Shown piece by piece: positions 47,040 through 58,334 of a DNA stretch of 64,000 bases. A program made the position numbers and the translations under genes. The stretch is taken from positions 1 to 64,000 of the forward strand of contig JAGVSM010003957.1 of assembly GCA_022494885.1 (NCBI GenBank), in the 5' to 3' direction. A model generated the notes under the pieces. The model searched no databases and was not told where the DNA came from. It saw only the letters and a program-made list of their open reading frames with translations. The DNA is from Micrasema longulum (lineage: Eukaryota; Arthropoda; Insecta; Trichoptera; Brachycentridae). Each line of letters opens with the position of its first letter. Within the stretch, counting starts at the first letter, position 1.

Positions 47040-50000
47040 CTGTAAAATGAAGATTACACAAAAATAATAGACGAATGTCAAAAGTGTTTTCGCTTGGAGC
47101 ATAATTTGATCATTTTAAGCGATAGTAAGTAATGTAATGCGAAGAATGGGTATGTGCATAATGAGGTCATTTCAATTCCTACGATATGTGACTTAAATAA
47201 ATTTATAATTTTATATATTTATAAATATACTTTCTTTTTCTATATCAACAACTTATCTACCCTCATTTGTGTAAAGGCATTCCTTTATAAAGTTATGAGT
47301 AAAGTAAGATTCCTGTTCCGTCCCACCATCGGACCTATTTGCCTAGTGTGAACATAGATTCGGACGACAGGACAGTGAACCGAGGCATTGTCCCAGAGAT
47401 AGACGGGCAAGCTATCTCCGCAGGACATGTATTACATCCATCACCGCGCGCGGTCGCATTGTCTTGTGAACGTACACGGACAGGGCAGTAGGACAATAGC
47501 CACTTGCTCCGCGTGTGCGTGTCGTTCCCGCGCATTTTTTTGGAATCCGGAAGAAATTACAAAATTAATATGTAAATATAGCGAGCACGACTGCTTATGG
47601 CGCATCGATTGTCCAACTTATAGGGACGAACAATGCAGAGAAAACGCGGCGGAGGCAATTTTAGCTGCTATAAAAATCCACAGATTTTTTTTTTTTATTA
47701 TTTTATTCGTCCTCTCAACTATCGTAATAAACCTCGAAACACGCGTCTTAATGTATTCATTTTTGCACCGTTCTGCGTTTGAGCTATGGTCTTGTTATAT
47801 TGTCTCACTGTCCTGTCCTGGGAGGTTCAGGCCAGCGGTTCCCATTCAGTTTTGGTTATGAAACCCTAATAGATCTATCTTTTTTTGGCGGGACCCCATC
47901 TCGACAATAAAAAGTAAATTGACAAAAATTATATTTTTAACATATTATTGTTTGCATGTTGTACCTAATGTTTGACTTGAAAAGAAATACGATATTTTGA
48001 ATTAAAAATCTTAACGGCACGTATTTAATGTAAAAACTTGAGAAAAATTTTATTTTTATTTTTTGGTTTCTCACCGGGAATCGAAATCGGAACCTTCCGC
48101 GTGTGAGTCGAGCGTCTTGACCACTACACGACAGAGGCCGCCTCTAAACGCCTTCGTCAATAATGGACGTCTAAAAATCGTTTATGAAAACTATTCTCGA
48201 GTTTTTATCGTTTGTAATGTTTTTAAAATATAAATAAAATATTTATTTACATCTTTTGATTTATTTTGTAAATTATTTTTTTTTCTTTGAATTTTACAAT
48301 AGGTATACATAAGTTACGTATACTAAAAACACTATTACATTAACAATTAAATCCGCAAAGGCAAGGCCCTGAGTGTGGGCATACATTTTATTTTAAATTT
48401 AAATAAAGGCCACTGGAAGAATACGATAGATATAAAAAAGAAAAATGATAAAATTAGAACACATTTTTTTGACAATAAAAATGATAAAAATATAATAAAA
48501 GGTTGTATGGGTTAGGACACAATTTTACATAAAATACTTACTTATGATTTTTAATATCCTTGATGCCATTTTTCGCGTACCCCAATCTTTCAACTGGAAC
48601 TGGTCTACATAATTTCTTTATCAACAACTGCGCTACTTTGGGAAGCTTGGGATTGAAGTCAATGGCGTCGATTCCTCTGAGGATCAGGTTATATGTCTTC
48701 ATATGGTTCGTCCCCCGGAATGGAGGTTTCCCACCAGCAACTCGTGGACGAATATTCCCAGAGCCCAATAGTCTACCGCTTTGTCGTGACCCTTATTCAA
48801 TATGATTTCGGGTGCCACATATTCCGGAGTTCCGGCGAAAGTGTAGGACTTGGAGCCGAGGGAAAGGAATTTGGCGTAGCCGAAATCAACCTAAATAAAG
48901 ATAAAATAATATTAAATAATACACAAAAAAGGCATTTATGATGGTTCCCGCAATAAAATTTAAAACTTCGATTAATAAAGAAAAAAACAAGTTTATCATT
49001 CATAAAAAATACATTGTAGTAATGTGATAATTACAAATTTTTTATCGTCAACTATTATTCAAATAATTCAAAAGTTAAAACGTGCTCATGGTTTTATGAT
49101 AAGAATTATTATTTTTCCTATAAAGTTCAGTTATATATTTAGACAGTATAATGGCCAGCGCGTTAGCCTGCTTTACGAAATTATCGGGTTTAATTTCCGA
49201 CATAGTTGATATGAAATATTTATTTAAAATGTGGTTTTACTGGAATATTTTATAGTACCTGGACTGGCGCCTGAAGTGTAAGATTTATTTCACTTTTATT
49301 TTTTATGGTTCACAAACAATAAAAAATACATACGACATAGAGGTCAACATTGATACCTGAGCACTCCAATGTATGAGAGTAATAATTTTATTGTCTTTGA
49401 ATTTCCTAGAGTAAGATTGATAATATTACCTTCATGACATAAAAATTATCAGGATACGCGGCGGTTGGTGCGGAAAGAGAATGGCACGGCTTTTGTTACC
49501 TTTTTTCAGATTTATTTGCCACATTTATCGAATTATTTGTAAGGTATTTAAAATAAAAGATTTTTTTAAAATTAATTATATTTTTATTTTTTTATACTTT
49601 TTGACGCTTCTTTTTATAGGAAATTATCAAACCAAGGTTAGGTTAGGAAAAACCTTATTAGGATATTATCAAACAAAACCGATCAAGGTTTGATAATGTC
49701 CCTAATAAGACGAAACGCGTAACATTGTATGCTCTTGTATATATTTAAAAAAATGAAAGTAAAATTAAATCCAATAATACTATTTTATTGTGGATACTTT
49801 AACAATAATTTAAATAGAATAAACGGCATTCACAACAAACATAAATCGAAGTTGTTTTTTTGTATGTTCAAAAGGTTTTTATAAACCAATATAATTTCTT
49901 ATTCACACTTAACGGTGCATTGTGGCAATTGCAGCGTTTCTCGATCATTTGTTTATTGTTTGCTATGTATTCTCTTTTCTTTATACATATGTCTTTAAGT

Positions 50001-53000
50001 ATATGCATTATAACCTGTACATCTGTTTGCGTTCTAAATAAATAAATAATTTGTTTAATGCGAAATACATAAAATATGTGAAATACGTCAGTGTGCTAAA
50101 TCTTATTTTTTACCACAACATATCGGTTCCTTAGAACACAGGCATCGCCCATATAGGAACTGATCGATCCATACAATTATTCTGTGATACGACGCTGCTT
50201 CGCTTATTTTTACTGACTTACACTTGATGAATAAGTAGAATATTGGATTATCTTGCCTTTCTAATTAAAAAAATAAATAATGTAATGAATATAAATAAAT
50301 ACAAGTCTAGGTATTTATTTATTGTAGAAATTTAAATAATAATTTAACGAATCATGCTTGGTGTGTGCATAGATTATCATCATAATTTCCATAGGAATAG
50401 CCGCACCCTGAGGCACTCCAATTGCAAGCAAGTATCTTGATCATTTTTGTCACATGGGTGATCAGTCTTACGCTTTAGGTGGCAGAAGTATGAAACATTG
50501 CAGTGTAAAACCACCTTCAATAAAAATGTTTACGAAGATTTTGCAATCTAAAAAATAATTTTAGCTCTTTACCAGTTTGACATATCCAGCGGAATCCAGC
50601 ATGAGATTCTCTGGCTTGAGATCTCTGTATATAATATCCAGACTATGAAGGTGTTCTATGGCTTCCACAACACAAGCAGTCATGAATCGGGATGTTTGTT
50701 CGTTGAAGTTCCGCTTTTTCTGCAGGATGGTCCACACGTCACCGCCTAGGACAGGTTCCATCAGGAAATAGAGGTATTTATTATCCTTGTACGTCTTAAA
50801 TAGTCTGAAAGAACAACACGTAATGTGGTTTGTACATATATATATACAAGATAGTAAGCAAACTTTAGAAAGATCGTTCATCATTAAAAACATAACATGA
50901 AATTCGTACAATGGTGGGTTTTGCCATATAAACAAATTCAGCTAACGACAGTTTAGTCATATTAATATTTATACCTAAACACCGTGAATATTATTCGTGT
51001 TTTCATATACACATATTAATATATTATATCCCTGCATGTTTAAAAATGAACAAAGAACTAAATTGTTCCTTGGCTATGTGCTTCGTAGATTACGAAAGAT
51101 CGTTTGATAGTCCGCATGGGCCTACACTCATTACAAAATACTAGGAGCATATAAGTATGGTGCCTATAAAATGAATCGAACTTATTAAAGCCAGCTTAAA
51201 ATAAACGATATTATCACACATCGGTTTGAGGTCACCACCGGAGTTTGTCAAGGTTACGTTCTTGCACATTTCCTTTTTATAAAAAAGTGAAATTTTATAA
51301 AAAAATAACAGAAAGTGAAATTTTCATTTTAATTAAATAAAATTTTAATTCTTCTGTTTATTTTAATATATTACAACAGAGATGAAGAACATTTAAGATA
51401 AGGTAATATATAAGGTAAATAAGGCTAGGCATCTACAGGGCTTATGACCTGTCAATGGCTGGTTTAAGTGGCCACTTTACACACTGTGTAACATTCACCA
51501 TTCTGACCATATTTGAACATATATATTCCTTCAATTATTTAATCTGTTGAAGTTTGTGAAGTTAAAGAGCTGAAACCTTTATTTATGCGGGTGAGAAATC
51601 TCAAGTAGATTTGTATAGATAAAAAAAAACATGAAATAAAATTGATAAAAAAAACATTGATAAAAATAAAATAAATGAAAAAGTGATATGGCATTCTATT
51701 CTCACTTCTTACCCTTATGGGTAAACGCTGTTATGGTTTTTATTGTTTGTTATAAAAAAGTTTAGTGCTGAGAAAGTAAACGTAATGTGTACTTTGAAAC
51801 ATGAATAGGGAAATTCGGCCTCCGTGGTTTAGTGGTCAAGACGCTTGACTCACGCACGGAAGGTTCCGGGTTCGATTCCCGATGAGAACACAAAAATTAA
51901 AAGTGTGATTTTTCTCAAGCCTGGGTGCTCTGTGATGTAATTCACCACTGTAATTAGGCCTCCTGGCCTGTTGTGGTGCAAAAAAAATGTTTAAAAAAAT
52001 GTTTAAAAATGTTAAATAGTACTTTTTTTACATTTTTAAAGTTATAATGGTCTATGAAATACTGTCCAGTAAAAATTTTTTTTGTTAATTATAAGTAGCA
52101 TACAAAATATTTATAAATTTGTAATTTTGAATTCCCGCAAAAACGGTCATTCCATTGGCCACGCCCCTAATACGTCACGATTAATGTTTATTGGTTCCTG
52201 ACCATTCAAATTTGTTTAGAACATTGTCATGAATCTTGAGGTCACAACTATCAAGGCCAAACATGTCACGTTTTTCTGGTGGCGTATTAAAAAAAAATAA
52301 TCCCGAATGAAAAATATTCGCTTTGATTTTGAAAATACAATGAATTATTCTAAATCCATTTCATACATTTTTATCAGTATTCGTAGTATGTGATATTTCC
52401 CTATTAGTATGAAAATACATTTAAAATCAATATAATCTATGCATCTGGCTATCTGGGACCGTATTACAATCGGAAGTTAACATTTATCTTAAATTTTATC
52501 TATAAATGAAAATGAAGTTTTCTATATGAAAAATATAATATGTAAACATTTTTTTTCTAAACGTGTTAAATTATAGATTATCGACGAAGATACTTTAAAT
52601 TTTCATACAAAAATACATATTTTCGTACATAAATATATATATATAAAATGTTACATTATACCGTCTCAATACGTATAGGTAACGTAGAGTAAGCTAAAGC
52701 CATCACAGTACTAACACAGATATAAAGTTTGTATACAGCGTGTTACTTTTCGGTAATTACATGTATTTAATTGACGTCAGGCAAACGCAATACAGAGACT
52801 AATCTCCTCTTGATTTCGTTTTGCAGGATTTTCACCTAAGAGTAGCCCCTGAATAAATTTGAAATAAATACAAAATAATATAATAAATGTTAATCTACCC
52901 TAATTTTACCGTGCCGTATGGATTTGGACGATTCGTGTTAATTGGGCCAAAGTGTTCACACTATTGTGGCTTTTGAAACCCTTTAGAGACTCACTATTAC

Positions 53001-56000
53001 TTGGCCAGCGGAGTGTACCAGAATTGAGTTACCTATACCGATGAAGATAGCGTTTATGATTGCAGCCCTGAGATGGTTTAACATTTTTTATACAGCAATC
53101 CCATTACTATAGCTAAGAATAAAACGATAATTTAAACTAAAGGCTATTGACATACTTGCACACAAATGGACTATTGCATCTAATCATGATGCTCTTCTCA
53201 TTGAATGCGTGCTCTTGTTGCATCTGTTGTACCACGTCTACTTTTTTGAGACACTTGAGAGCGAAGGTCTTACTCTTGTCCTTGGTGTACTGGACAAGCT
53301 CCACTCGACCGAATCCTCCCACTCCCAGTGTACCCACAATTTCAAGGTCTTCCAATTTTATGCTGTCGTATTCTGAACAAAAATACAATGTTAGAGGTCG
53401 TCAAATATGAATATTTTAATCATGCAATTCAAGATCTATATTTTACATAATGGTGGATAAAGCTAGAATCGTATGTTAAAATTGACTTTAAAACAGGCTG
53501 TTAGATTATTATATCTTCTGTGCCTACCCCTACGGTAAAGTGACGTAATGATAGTACGAGTTGTAGTAAGTAATTTTTTCATAATAGCTTTTGAACGTAA
53601 TATAATTTACCTGGTGAAAATACCGGTGGTTTTCTGCTAACATTTGAAGATCGCGGATCTGGGTATGATTTTCCTTTTAACTTGTCAATATTTCCCAAGA
53701 ATTCATTAAATGGTCTGAAAAATTAACAACTATACAATATTTTGCACTACATTATATTGAACTTTTCATCCATTATACAAAAAATGGAGTTTAAATATTA
53801 AGCATAGAGATTTTGTGATCTTGGTATACTAAGACAGCACGACTGAAATTGAAGAGGATTCATAACTTGTGATATTTTTCTAGGTTGTTGCGTCGTGTAT
53901 CATTTTTCCTTCTTGCCGACGTTCCGAACATCGTAAGTGTCCATCATCTGGATTGATGTCGCAAAAAGGACAAATAATACACGCCATAACAACCCAGAAA
54001 AACATAATAAGTATATGGAAGGTTGTGAAAACCTACAAACTTTAATCAGGATACACGGCGACTTATTAATGAACATACAATACTAGATAATGTGCATTGT
54101 CTAATGTCAACTCACATTCTATCCAAAGTAAGGCACTCTACTCCTGGTGCCTTGGCTGTTACTGTGGCAAGTCTGCGATCCTCGTGCAGAAGAGCTTGTT
54201 CCCCGAAGTAATCTCCCCGAGATATCTCTTTGACGAATTCTTCAGGTCCACCATCCGGCGGCCTCTTTGTGATGGATACTGTTCCACCACGGATAATATA
54301 GAACTTATCTCCTCTGTCTCCTTGGCGTACTATCATGGTGCCGGCCAGGAAGAATTCCTAAAAAAGTTAAACGAATAGTGACATGGCCGCCGAACGTTTT
54401 TTAGTTCTTTTTGTTCGTTCATCGTATTTTAACATCTCATTTTTTCATTACTAGTAATTTTGTAAAGTATAAATGTTATTCAGTGTTTATATATATATAT
54501 ATATACATACGCGCTTGAGGAGATCTGATATTTTGAGAAGATCATTTGGGTGGATTCCCTCTAAGATAGGAACTCCAGACAGGAATTTTAAATTGTCTTC
54601 TTGTTCCTGTTTTCCACTCCTTAACATAATTTTTTTGAAGACGTTTCTTTGCAAAACCCACACTTTTGCTTTGGTAGTTGCTAGAATTGAAAATAATAAT
54701 GAATTGAATGATTAAATTTACAAGAACGACATTAGTTATTACTTATGAGATAAACAGCAAAAATTGATCACATTAACTTAAATCTACGTAATTAAAAATA
54801 CAGAACAATATAAACATTACCTTGAACTGATGCAAATCTTTTAGCCTTATAAAGGATTGCTAGTTCTCCGAAGGCTACACCGGGTCCAAATTTCTTGACT
54901 GTTTTTTCATCCTTAATAACCTCGAAGCTTCCTTCTGCTGAAACGAAAAGATGTGATCCTTGTTCCCCCTCCTTAATAATGAGGTTTCCCGCCTCGTACT
55001 CTTGAGAGCTCATGGCTTCAACAACAGAGTTAAGCCTTTCATCGTCCATTAGATTTTTAATGAAGTCATTCCCATTTAAAGCTTTTTTAATTAGGGCTAT
55101 TGATCTGAAAATACAAAGAAAATTATGAGATTATGTGTTTCTTACAATTTTCTTTTTTCGTAAGTAAAGATGATAACTTACTTTTCATCTTTGTCATATT
55201 TTTGATATTTTATATCTGTAATTGCTTGAGTAGAATCTTCTTCTTCTTTTGATGTAATGACTCCTCTTTTTCTAACATTTTCCCTTTTATTTTTAGTTTC
55301 TGCTTCAACTATATCTGAAATTCCAACAATGTCCTTTTCGTTCTTCGATTTATTACTGGAAGATTTTTTAGATTCGGTGCTATTAGATACATTTGAAGAT
55401 ATTTTATTTTCATTAATATTTACGTCAACTCTTTCAGTATTGATAGAACTAATGGACGTGCTCGGGAAAGGTTCGATTGGCTGAAATGAAAATGGAATAA
55501 ACTGAAAATTATGAAATTTTTAAATGTAGTTTAAATGTAGTAGAAAGGATTAAACATACTTTCTGTGTTTAACCAACTAGGCACGTTCAAAGTAATGTTT
55601 TGCGACATATTTAAAGGCGTAAACTTTGAATATGAAATATTTAACACATAAAAAGGAAATTATTTTCGAAATAAATATATTATGTTGACAAATATAATAA
55701 TGTATTTTTGTTAAATACTAAAAACTAAAGTTAAATAGGTTAATAATTAAAAAATGAAATATTCATCGCTACACGATGTTAAATTAAAAATTAATCAATT
55801 TAAAGGTTACAACGTGTACTCAAAGAAAAACTTTTTTTGTATTTTTGTTTCCTTTCGAGATATAAAAAGCCGCAAAAATCGAGAGGTAGGTACAGTGAAT
55901 TAGTTTTCAATATAATTTAAGTAACAAAAATATTTTTTAATTGACAATATTACAGTTTAAGGTTTTTTCCTATTGTATTTGAAAAACAATTTATTTTGTG

Positions 56001-57142
56001 GATTATTTGAACAGGTTTATATAATAATGTCTGTACCTATGTTAATTTATGAATCTTTACTAGTATTTTGGCCGTTATCATTATTGTTTTGCGAGAGTCA
56101 ATGGAAAAACAAAAATAAAAAACATTTTGCTTAATTTTTTGTATTAAAAACTTTCCAACTTTGTTGAAGAAAAAGTTAAAAACTGGAATATCGAACATAC
56201 TTGAATATCTATTACTAAATGCGTAATTAAATTTTTAAAATTTATTTTTCTTTATAAAAATGCATAGATACCTAAATTGCCTACGATAAATTATAATTAG
56301 AGACAATCAGAAAGGGCATACATATTTATTTCGTACAAAATAAAATGGTATATGTTAAGTCATTATTTTTTTGTAAAAAAGATGGAAACCCATTTTAGCC
56401 CATTTTCAATGGCTGTGTTAGAAAATAAGAAACAAGTGGTGGAACGTGGTTCGAGCGCTACAGGGCTGTAGCCAGGGGTATGCCAGGGCAGACCTGCCTG
56501 CCATAGAAGATTTTGAGCCAGCGCTAGCCACTAGCCAGAACTTGCTCCTTAGCAAAATATTGCTACAAGAAACATTTTTATTCTTTTTATGAAAATAATC
56601 GAATGTATACGACGATTTTAAGCGTCATAGATAGGTTTCAATAGGTTTTCAATTTTACTATATCATGGTATACCTACCAGTTTATAATATTATTGTTAAT
56701 GTTTTCAATCTTCATCAATTAAATTATATCAATAAATAAGTGGGTAATGAGCCATTGTTCAAACATGAAACACGCTTAATCAATAACAATTACATTCGAT
56801 CGGTATTATTATTTCTTGTACGTCAGTCACAATGATTCGGCAGTGCCTATCTACATACCTTCTAACTTGTGAGGTCCATAGGTTAAATGTGTTGTTACAT
56901 TGAGATACGGAATGTCAAATCACAATACCTAATATCAATTTCTCAACTTACATACGGAACGATATAATTCGACATTGTTTATTCGTGATATTAAATTATT
57001 GATTTTTATTAAATAAGTTGATGTTTTTACTTACTCTTATTGTGGGGCGTTTTGCGCCATTTTCTACCACTCCATCTTTTGGAACTTGCGACAAGTTAAA
57101 CCCCCCTTTGGTAGCAAACTTGAAAGGAGGGCAAAAACGCAT
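46880..57142 (-). CDS. PKG-B: cyclic-nucleotide-dependent protein kinase (PKG family), one-base frameshift
   Basis: Ten coding exons: 57142-57035, 55480-55182, 55104-54821, 54680-54511, 54357-54116, 53714-53611, 53372-53156, 50804-50573, 48890-48542 and 47039-46880. They total 2165 nt; with one missing base allowed for, 721 aa. The N-terminus [12 protein letters not shown] resembles the MRFC..-FATK start I recall for fly foraging T1-type protein. Autoinhibitory-like [12 protein letters not shown] ([15 protein letters not shown]) and CNB-B ([16 protein letters not shown]); kinase with GVGGFG 419-424, Lys442, Asp536, DFG Asp554, [10 protein letters not shown], and the tail ending GWDIDF. Phosphate-site Glu and Arg are kept in both CNBs, but the cGMP-selecting Thr is Phe226 and Leu350. 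As read, a deletion in the GGGAAA run at 48727-48732 shifts the frame near residue 607 and stops about nine codons later. This is either an assembly error or a real truncation losing the kinase C-lobe. It lies about 12 kb upstream of PKG-A. Confidence 0.9.
47365..47835 (+). pseudogene. MADF-domain fragment in PKG-B intron 9
   Basis: The plus-strand frame holds [20 protein letters not shown] followed by [20 protein letters not shown], the pattern of a MADF domain (W..EE...LI..Y......LW.....Y.....R). MADF proteins are Adf-1-like DNA-binding factors, and also accompany PIF/Harbinger transposons. There is no upstream Met close to the domain and the frame runs into a T-rich stretch. A shared GACAGGACAGTGA motif, inverted at 47370 and 47816, may mark element ends. 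Confidence 0.55.
48055..48150 (-). repeat. SINE family D head
   Basis: CGGGAATCGAAATCGGAACC and GTCTTGACCACTACACGACA are the complements of box B and box A of the family D copy at 51818. Confidence 0.75.
48542..48890 (-). CDS. PKG-B exon 9 (DFG to C-lobe), frameshifted
   Basis: Starts [20 protein letters not shown] and runs to [15 protein letters not shown] in one frame. From [19 protein letters not shown] to DIKNHK it is in another. It is 349 nt, one less than the 350-nt PKG-A exon; the deletion maps to the GGGAAA run at 48727-48732. Splice sites are intact (TAG acceptor, GTAAGT donor). Confidence 0.93.
49146..49285 (+). repeat. SINE B, diverged
   Basis: GTATAATGGCCAGCGCGTTA (box A), GGGTTTAATTTCCG (box B), AATGTGGTTTTACTGGAATA, CCTGGACTGGCGCCTGAAGT. 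Confidence 0.65.
49620..49705. repeat. Inverted repeat with ATTATCAAACC arms
   Basis: ATTATCAAACC near 49623 is inverted at GGTTTGATAAT near 49688, with a further ATTATCAAAC between. It includes two TTAGG units, too few to be telomeric. Confidence 0.5.
50375..50520 (-). repeat. SINE B 3' part
   Basis: CCGCACCCTGAGGCACTCCA, GATCAGTCTTACGCTTTAGG, GTGTAAAACCACCTT. The tRNA head is missing. Lies next to PKG-B exon 8. Confidence 0.6.
50573..50804 (-). CDS. PKG-B exon 8 (hinge and catalytic loop)
   Basis: [18 protein letters not shown] and [15 protein letters not shown], ending GYVKL. 232 nt, same as PKG-A. Confidence 0.94.
51050..51295 (+). pseudogene. LINE RT fragment
   Basis: The plus strand reads [20 protein letters not shown], corresponding to the (F/Y)-(I/V)-D-(F/Y)-x-(K/R)-(A/S)-FDS block of LINE RTs, followed by a degraded G(V/-)CQG-type block near 51245. 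No YADD box follows, so it is a short relic in PKG-B intron 7. Confidence 0.6.
51370..51600 (-). repeat. Dispersed repeat family E, copy
   Basis: CTAGGCATCTACAGGGCTTA, AATGGCTGGTTTAAGTGGCC, ACACACTGTGTAACATTCAC and GTGAAGTTAAAGAGCTGAAA. Confidence 0.65.
51818..51995 (+). repeat. tRNA-derived SINE family D
   Basis: CGGCCTCCGTGGTTTAGTGG (box A), TTCCGGGTTCGATTCCCGA (box B), body with CCTGGGTGCTCTGTGATGTA and an A-rich end. Confidence 0.85.
52000..52640. mobile_element. MITE family N pieces in permuted order
   Basis: 52020-52400 matches the right two thirds of 41018-41690 (CAAAAACGGTCATTCCATTG, ATTCGTAGTATGTGATATTT). 52455-52640 matches its left end (GTATTACAATCGGAAGTTAA). The order is opposite to that in the 41-kb copy. 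Confidence 0.6.
53156..53372 (-). CDS. PKG-B exon 7 (kinase N-lobe)
   Basis: [34 protein letters not shown] with catalytic Lys442, [15 protein letters not shown] with the alpha-C Glu. Confidence 0.94.
53611..53714 (-). CDS. PKG-B exon 6 (CNB-B to kinase linker)
   Basis: [19 protein letters not shown]..., Pro/Ser-rich end, donor GTAAAT, phase 1. Confidence 0.88.
53873..54003. repeat. Inverted-repeat element (TTTTTCTAGGTTGTT ends)
   Basis: TTTTTCTAGGTTGTTGCGTC is mirrored by CATAACAACCCAGAAAAAC. Similar termini bound the element at 45298. Lies in PKG-B intron 5. Confidence 0.55.
54116..54357 (-). CDS. PKG-B exon 5 (CNB-B)
   Basis: [38 protein letters not shown] (Glu340, Arg349; residue 350 Leu instead of Thr), ECLTLDR. 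Confidence 0.94.
54511..54680 (-). CDS. PKG-B exon 4 (CNB-A end / inter-CNB helix)
   Basis: [15 protein letters not shown] ... [20 protein letters not shown] ... LLKR. Donor GTATGT, phase 0. Confidence 0.93.
54821..55104 (-). CDS. PKG-B exon 3 (CNB-A)
   Basis: Encodes aa 136-230: [40 protein letters not shown], and [17 protein letters not shown] with Glu216 and Arg225; residue 226 is Phe instead of Thr. 284 nt, as in PKG-A. Confidence 0.93.
55182..55480 (-). CDS. PKG-B exon 2 (linker and autoinhibitory segment)
   Basis: Encodes aa 37-135: a Ser/Asn/Lys-rich low-complexity linker, then [14 protein letters not shown], a PKG-type autoinhibitory segment, and KYQKYDKDE. It corresponds to two exons in PKG-A. 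Confidence 0.85.
57035..57142 (-). CDS. PKG-B exon 1 (N-terminus)
   Basis: ATG at 57142 gives 36 codons, starting [17 protein letters not shown] and ending KRPTIR at donor GTAAGT, phase 0. The Cys near the N-terminus and FATK support this start. An upstream stop-rich region makes a longer start unlikely. Confidence 0.8.
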
Positions 57143-58330
57143 TTTGGAATATTTTGATCGCGATGAATTTTTAAATTAATTCACTCGCACTGCCTCACTT
57201 AGAACAACACAAACGAAAAAACATCATTTTAATAATTATTTCGGTCGTCACATATGAAAACTGTACATTTATTTTTATTTTCGAATGAAATGACTACGTA
57301 TTCTGAGGAATTAAGCCACAGAGAAACTTGCGGTGTGTTAAAAGTTGTAATTTTAAACCTACTGATTGCCGACTTAGCCGATTTTCCAGTGTTTCAGATA
57401 CCTAGTCGTGTTGACTTATCGTGCCAGGTGTGTTTAAATACAAGTTGAATGTACGAACTGCTGTCATTCATAGACCTGAGCTCTGATTGTTGCCTTATCG
57501 AGAAATCCTTCAGTTCTCGTTTGTGAGGTGTGAATAAATTATATTCATTCAGTTAGTTAATACACAGGTATGTCTCGTAAGACTTGTGATAGTGGCATTG
57601 TCTTTACTGTTTTTGTTGGAGAATTTTCAAGAACAAACATTAAACATATCCCGCCGACTGTTGAGTATGAAATTAGCAAAAACTACTACGCGAAGTTTTA
57701 TTCAGCAATCAGTATAATACTGAATTTATTGCCTCCATGGAAAACGCAAATGTTAACAATTATTATTTTCTCACATGAAATTCTTATTTATTTATTTTTT
57801 TGTCACATTTAATGTTATATCTTTTGCATAATTTATGAAAACTTAATTGGTCTTATGTTAAAAAATTGTTGTTTTTAATACTTATTATGTATGACTGTAT
57901 GTTTTCTGAATAAAATAAAATAAAATAAATATTTAAAGGTAGTCAGTGAGTTCATTCAGCATTATTATTATCCATTTTACACAGGTTTCATATTCACTAT
58001 TTCATTTTCAGTACCTGGAACTGAAATACCAAAAAAAATAATTAAAAAAGTAAAATAACTGCGTCGTTTATTTATGTTTTTTATGTACACGGTGGTGTGT
58101 TTAGAATTATGTACGTACATAAATAGATACACAAAGTGCTGACAAATAATATCATACACACGATAAAAAAATGTAAAATCTGCAATAAAATGTTTCTTTA
58201 AACCCGTTTTTCAAAAATGGCCTTCATTATTATTTTTTAGAATTTCCTTATTTCTCAGAGTTTTAAATTTTTTAATTTTGTCACCATATGTTGCCAAGAG
58301 GCCCGATAGTGTTAAATAATATTCAATAAT
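57143..58330. promoter_or_regulatory. 5' flank of PKG-B; no other gene recognised
   Basis: The likely promoter/5'UTR interval of PKG-B. An 80-codon plus-strand open frame at 57570-57812 is unrecognised and lacks support. No clear core promoter element was seen. Confidence 0.3.
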
Positions 58331-58334
58331 TAAT

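Noticed and set aside
47427..47861. Full 144-codon plus-strand frame as a host gene
   Set aside because: Only the MADF segment looks real; the frame has no good start and runs on into a T-rich, transposon-like flank.
49630..49650. TTAGG repeats (insect telomere motif)
   Set aside because: Only two units, inside a small inverted repeat.
56450..56560. GC-rich 'GTAGCCAGGGG'-type sequence resembling another hAT terminus
   Set aside because: No partner end or target duplication could be found, so the resemblance is too weak to call.
57570..57812. 80-codon plus-strand open frame near the PKG-B promoter
   Set aside because: No domain, no homologue recognised, and a hydrophobic AT-driven C-terminus.
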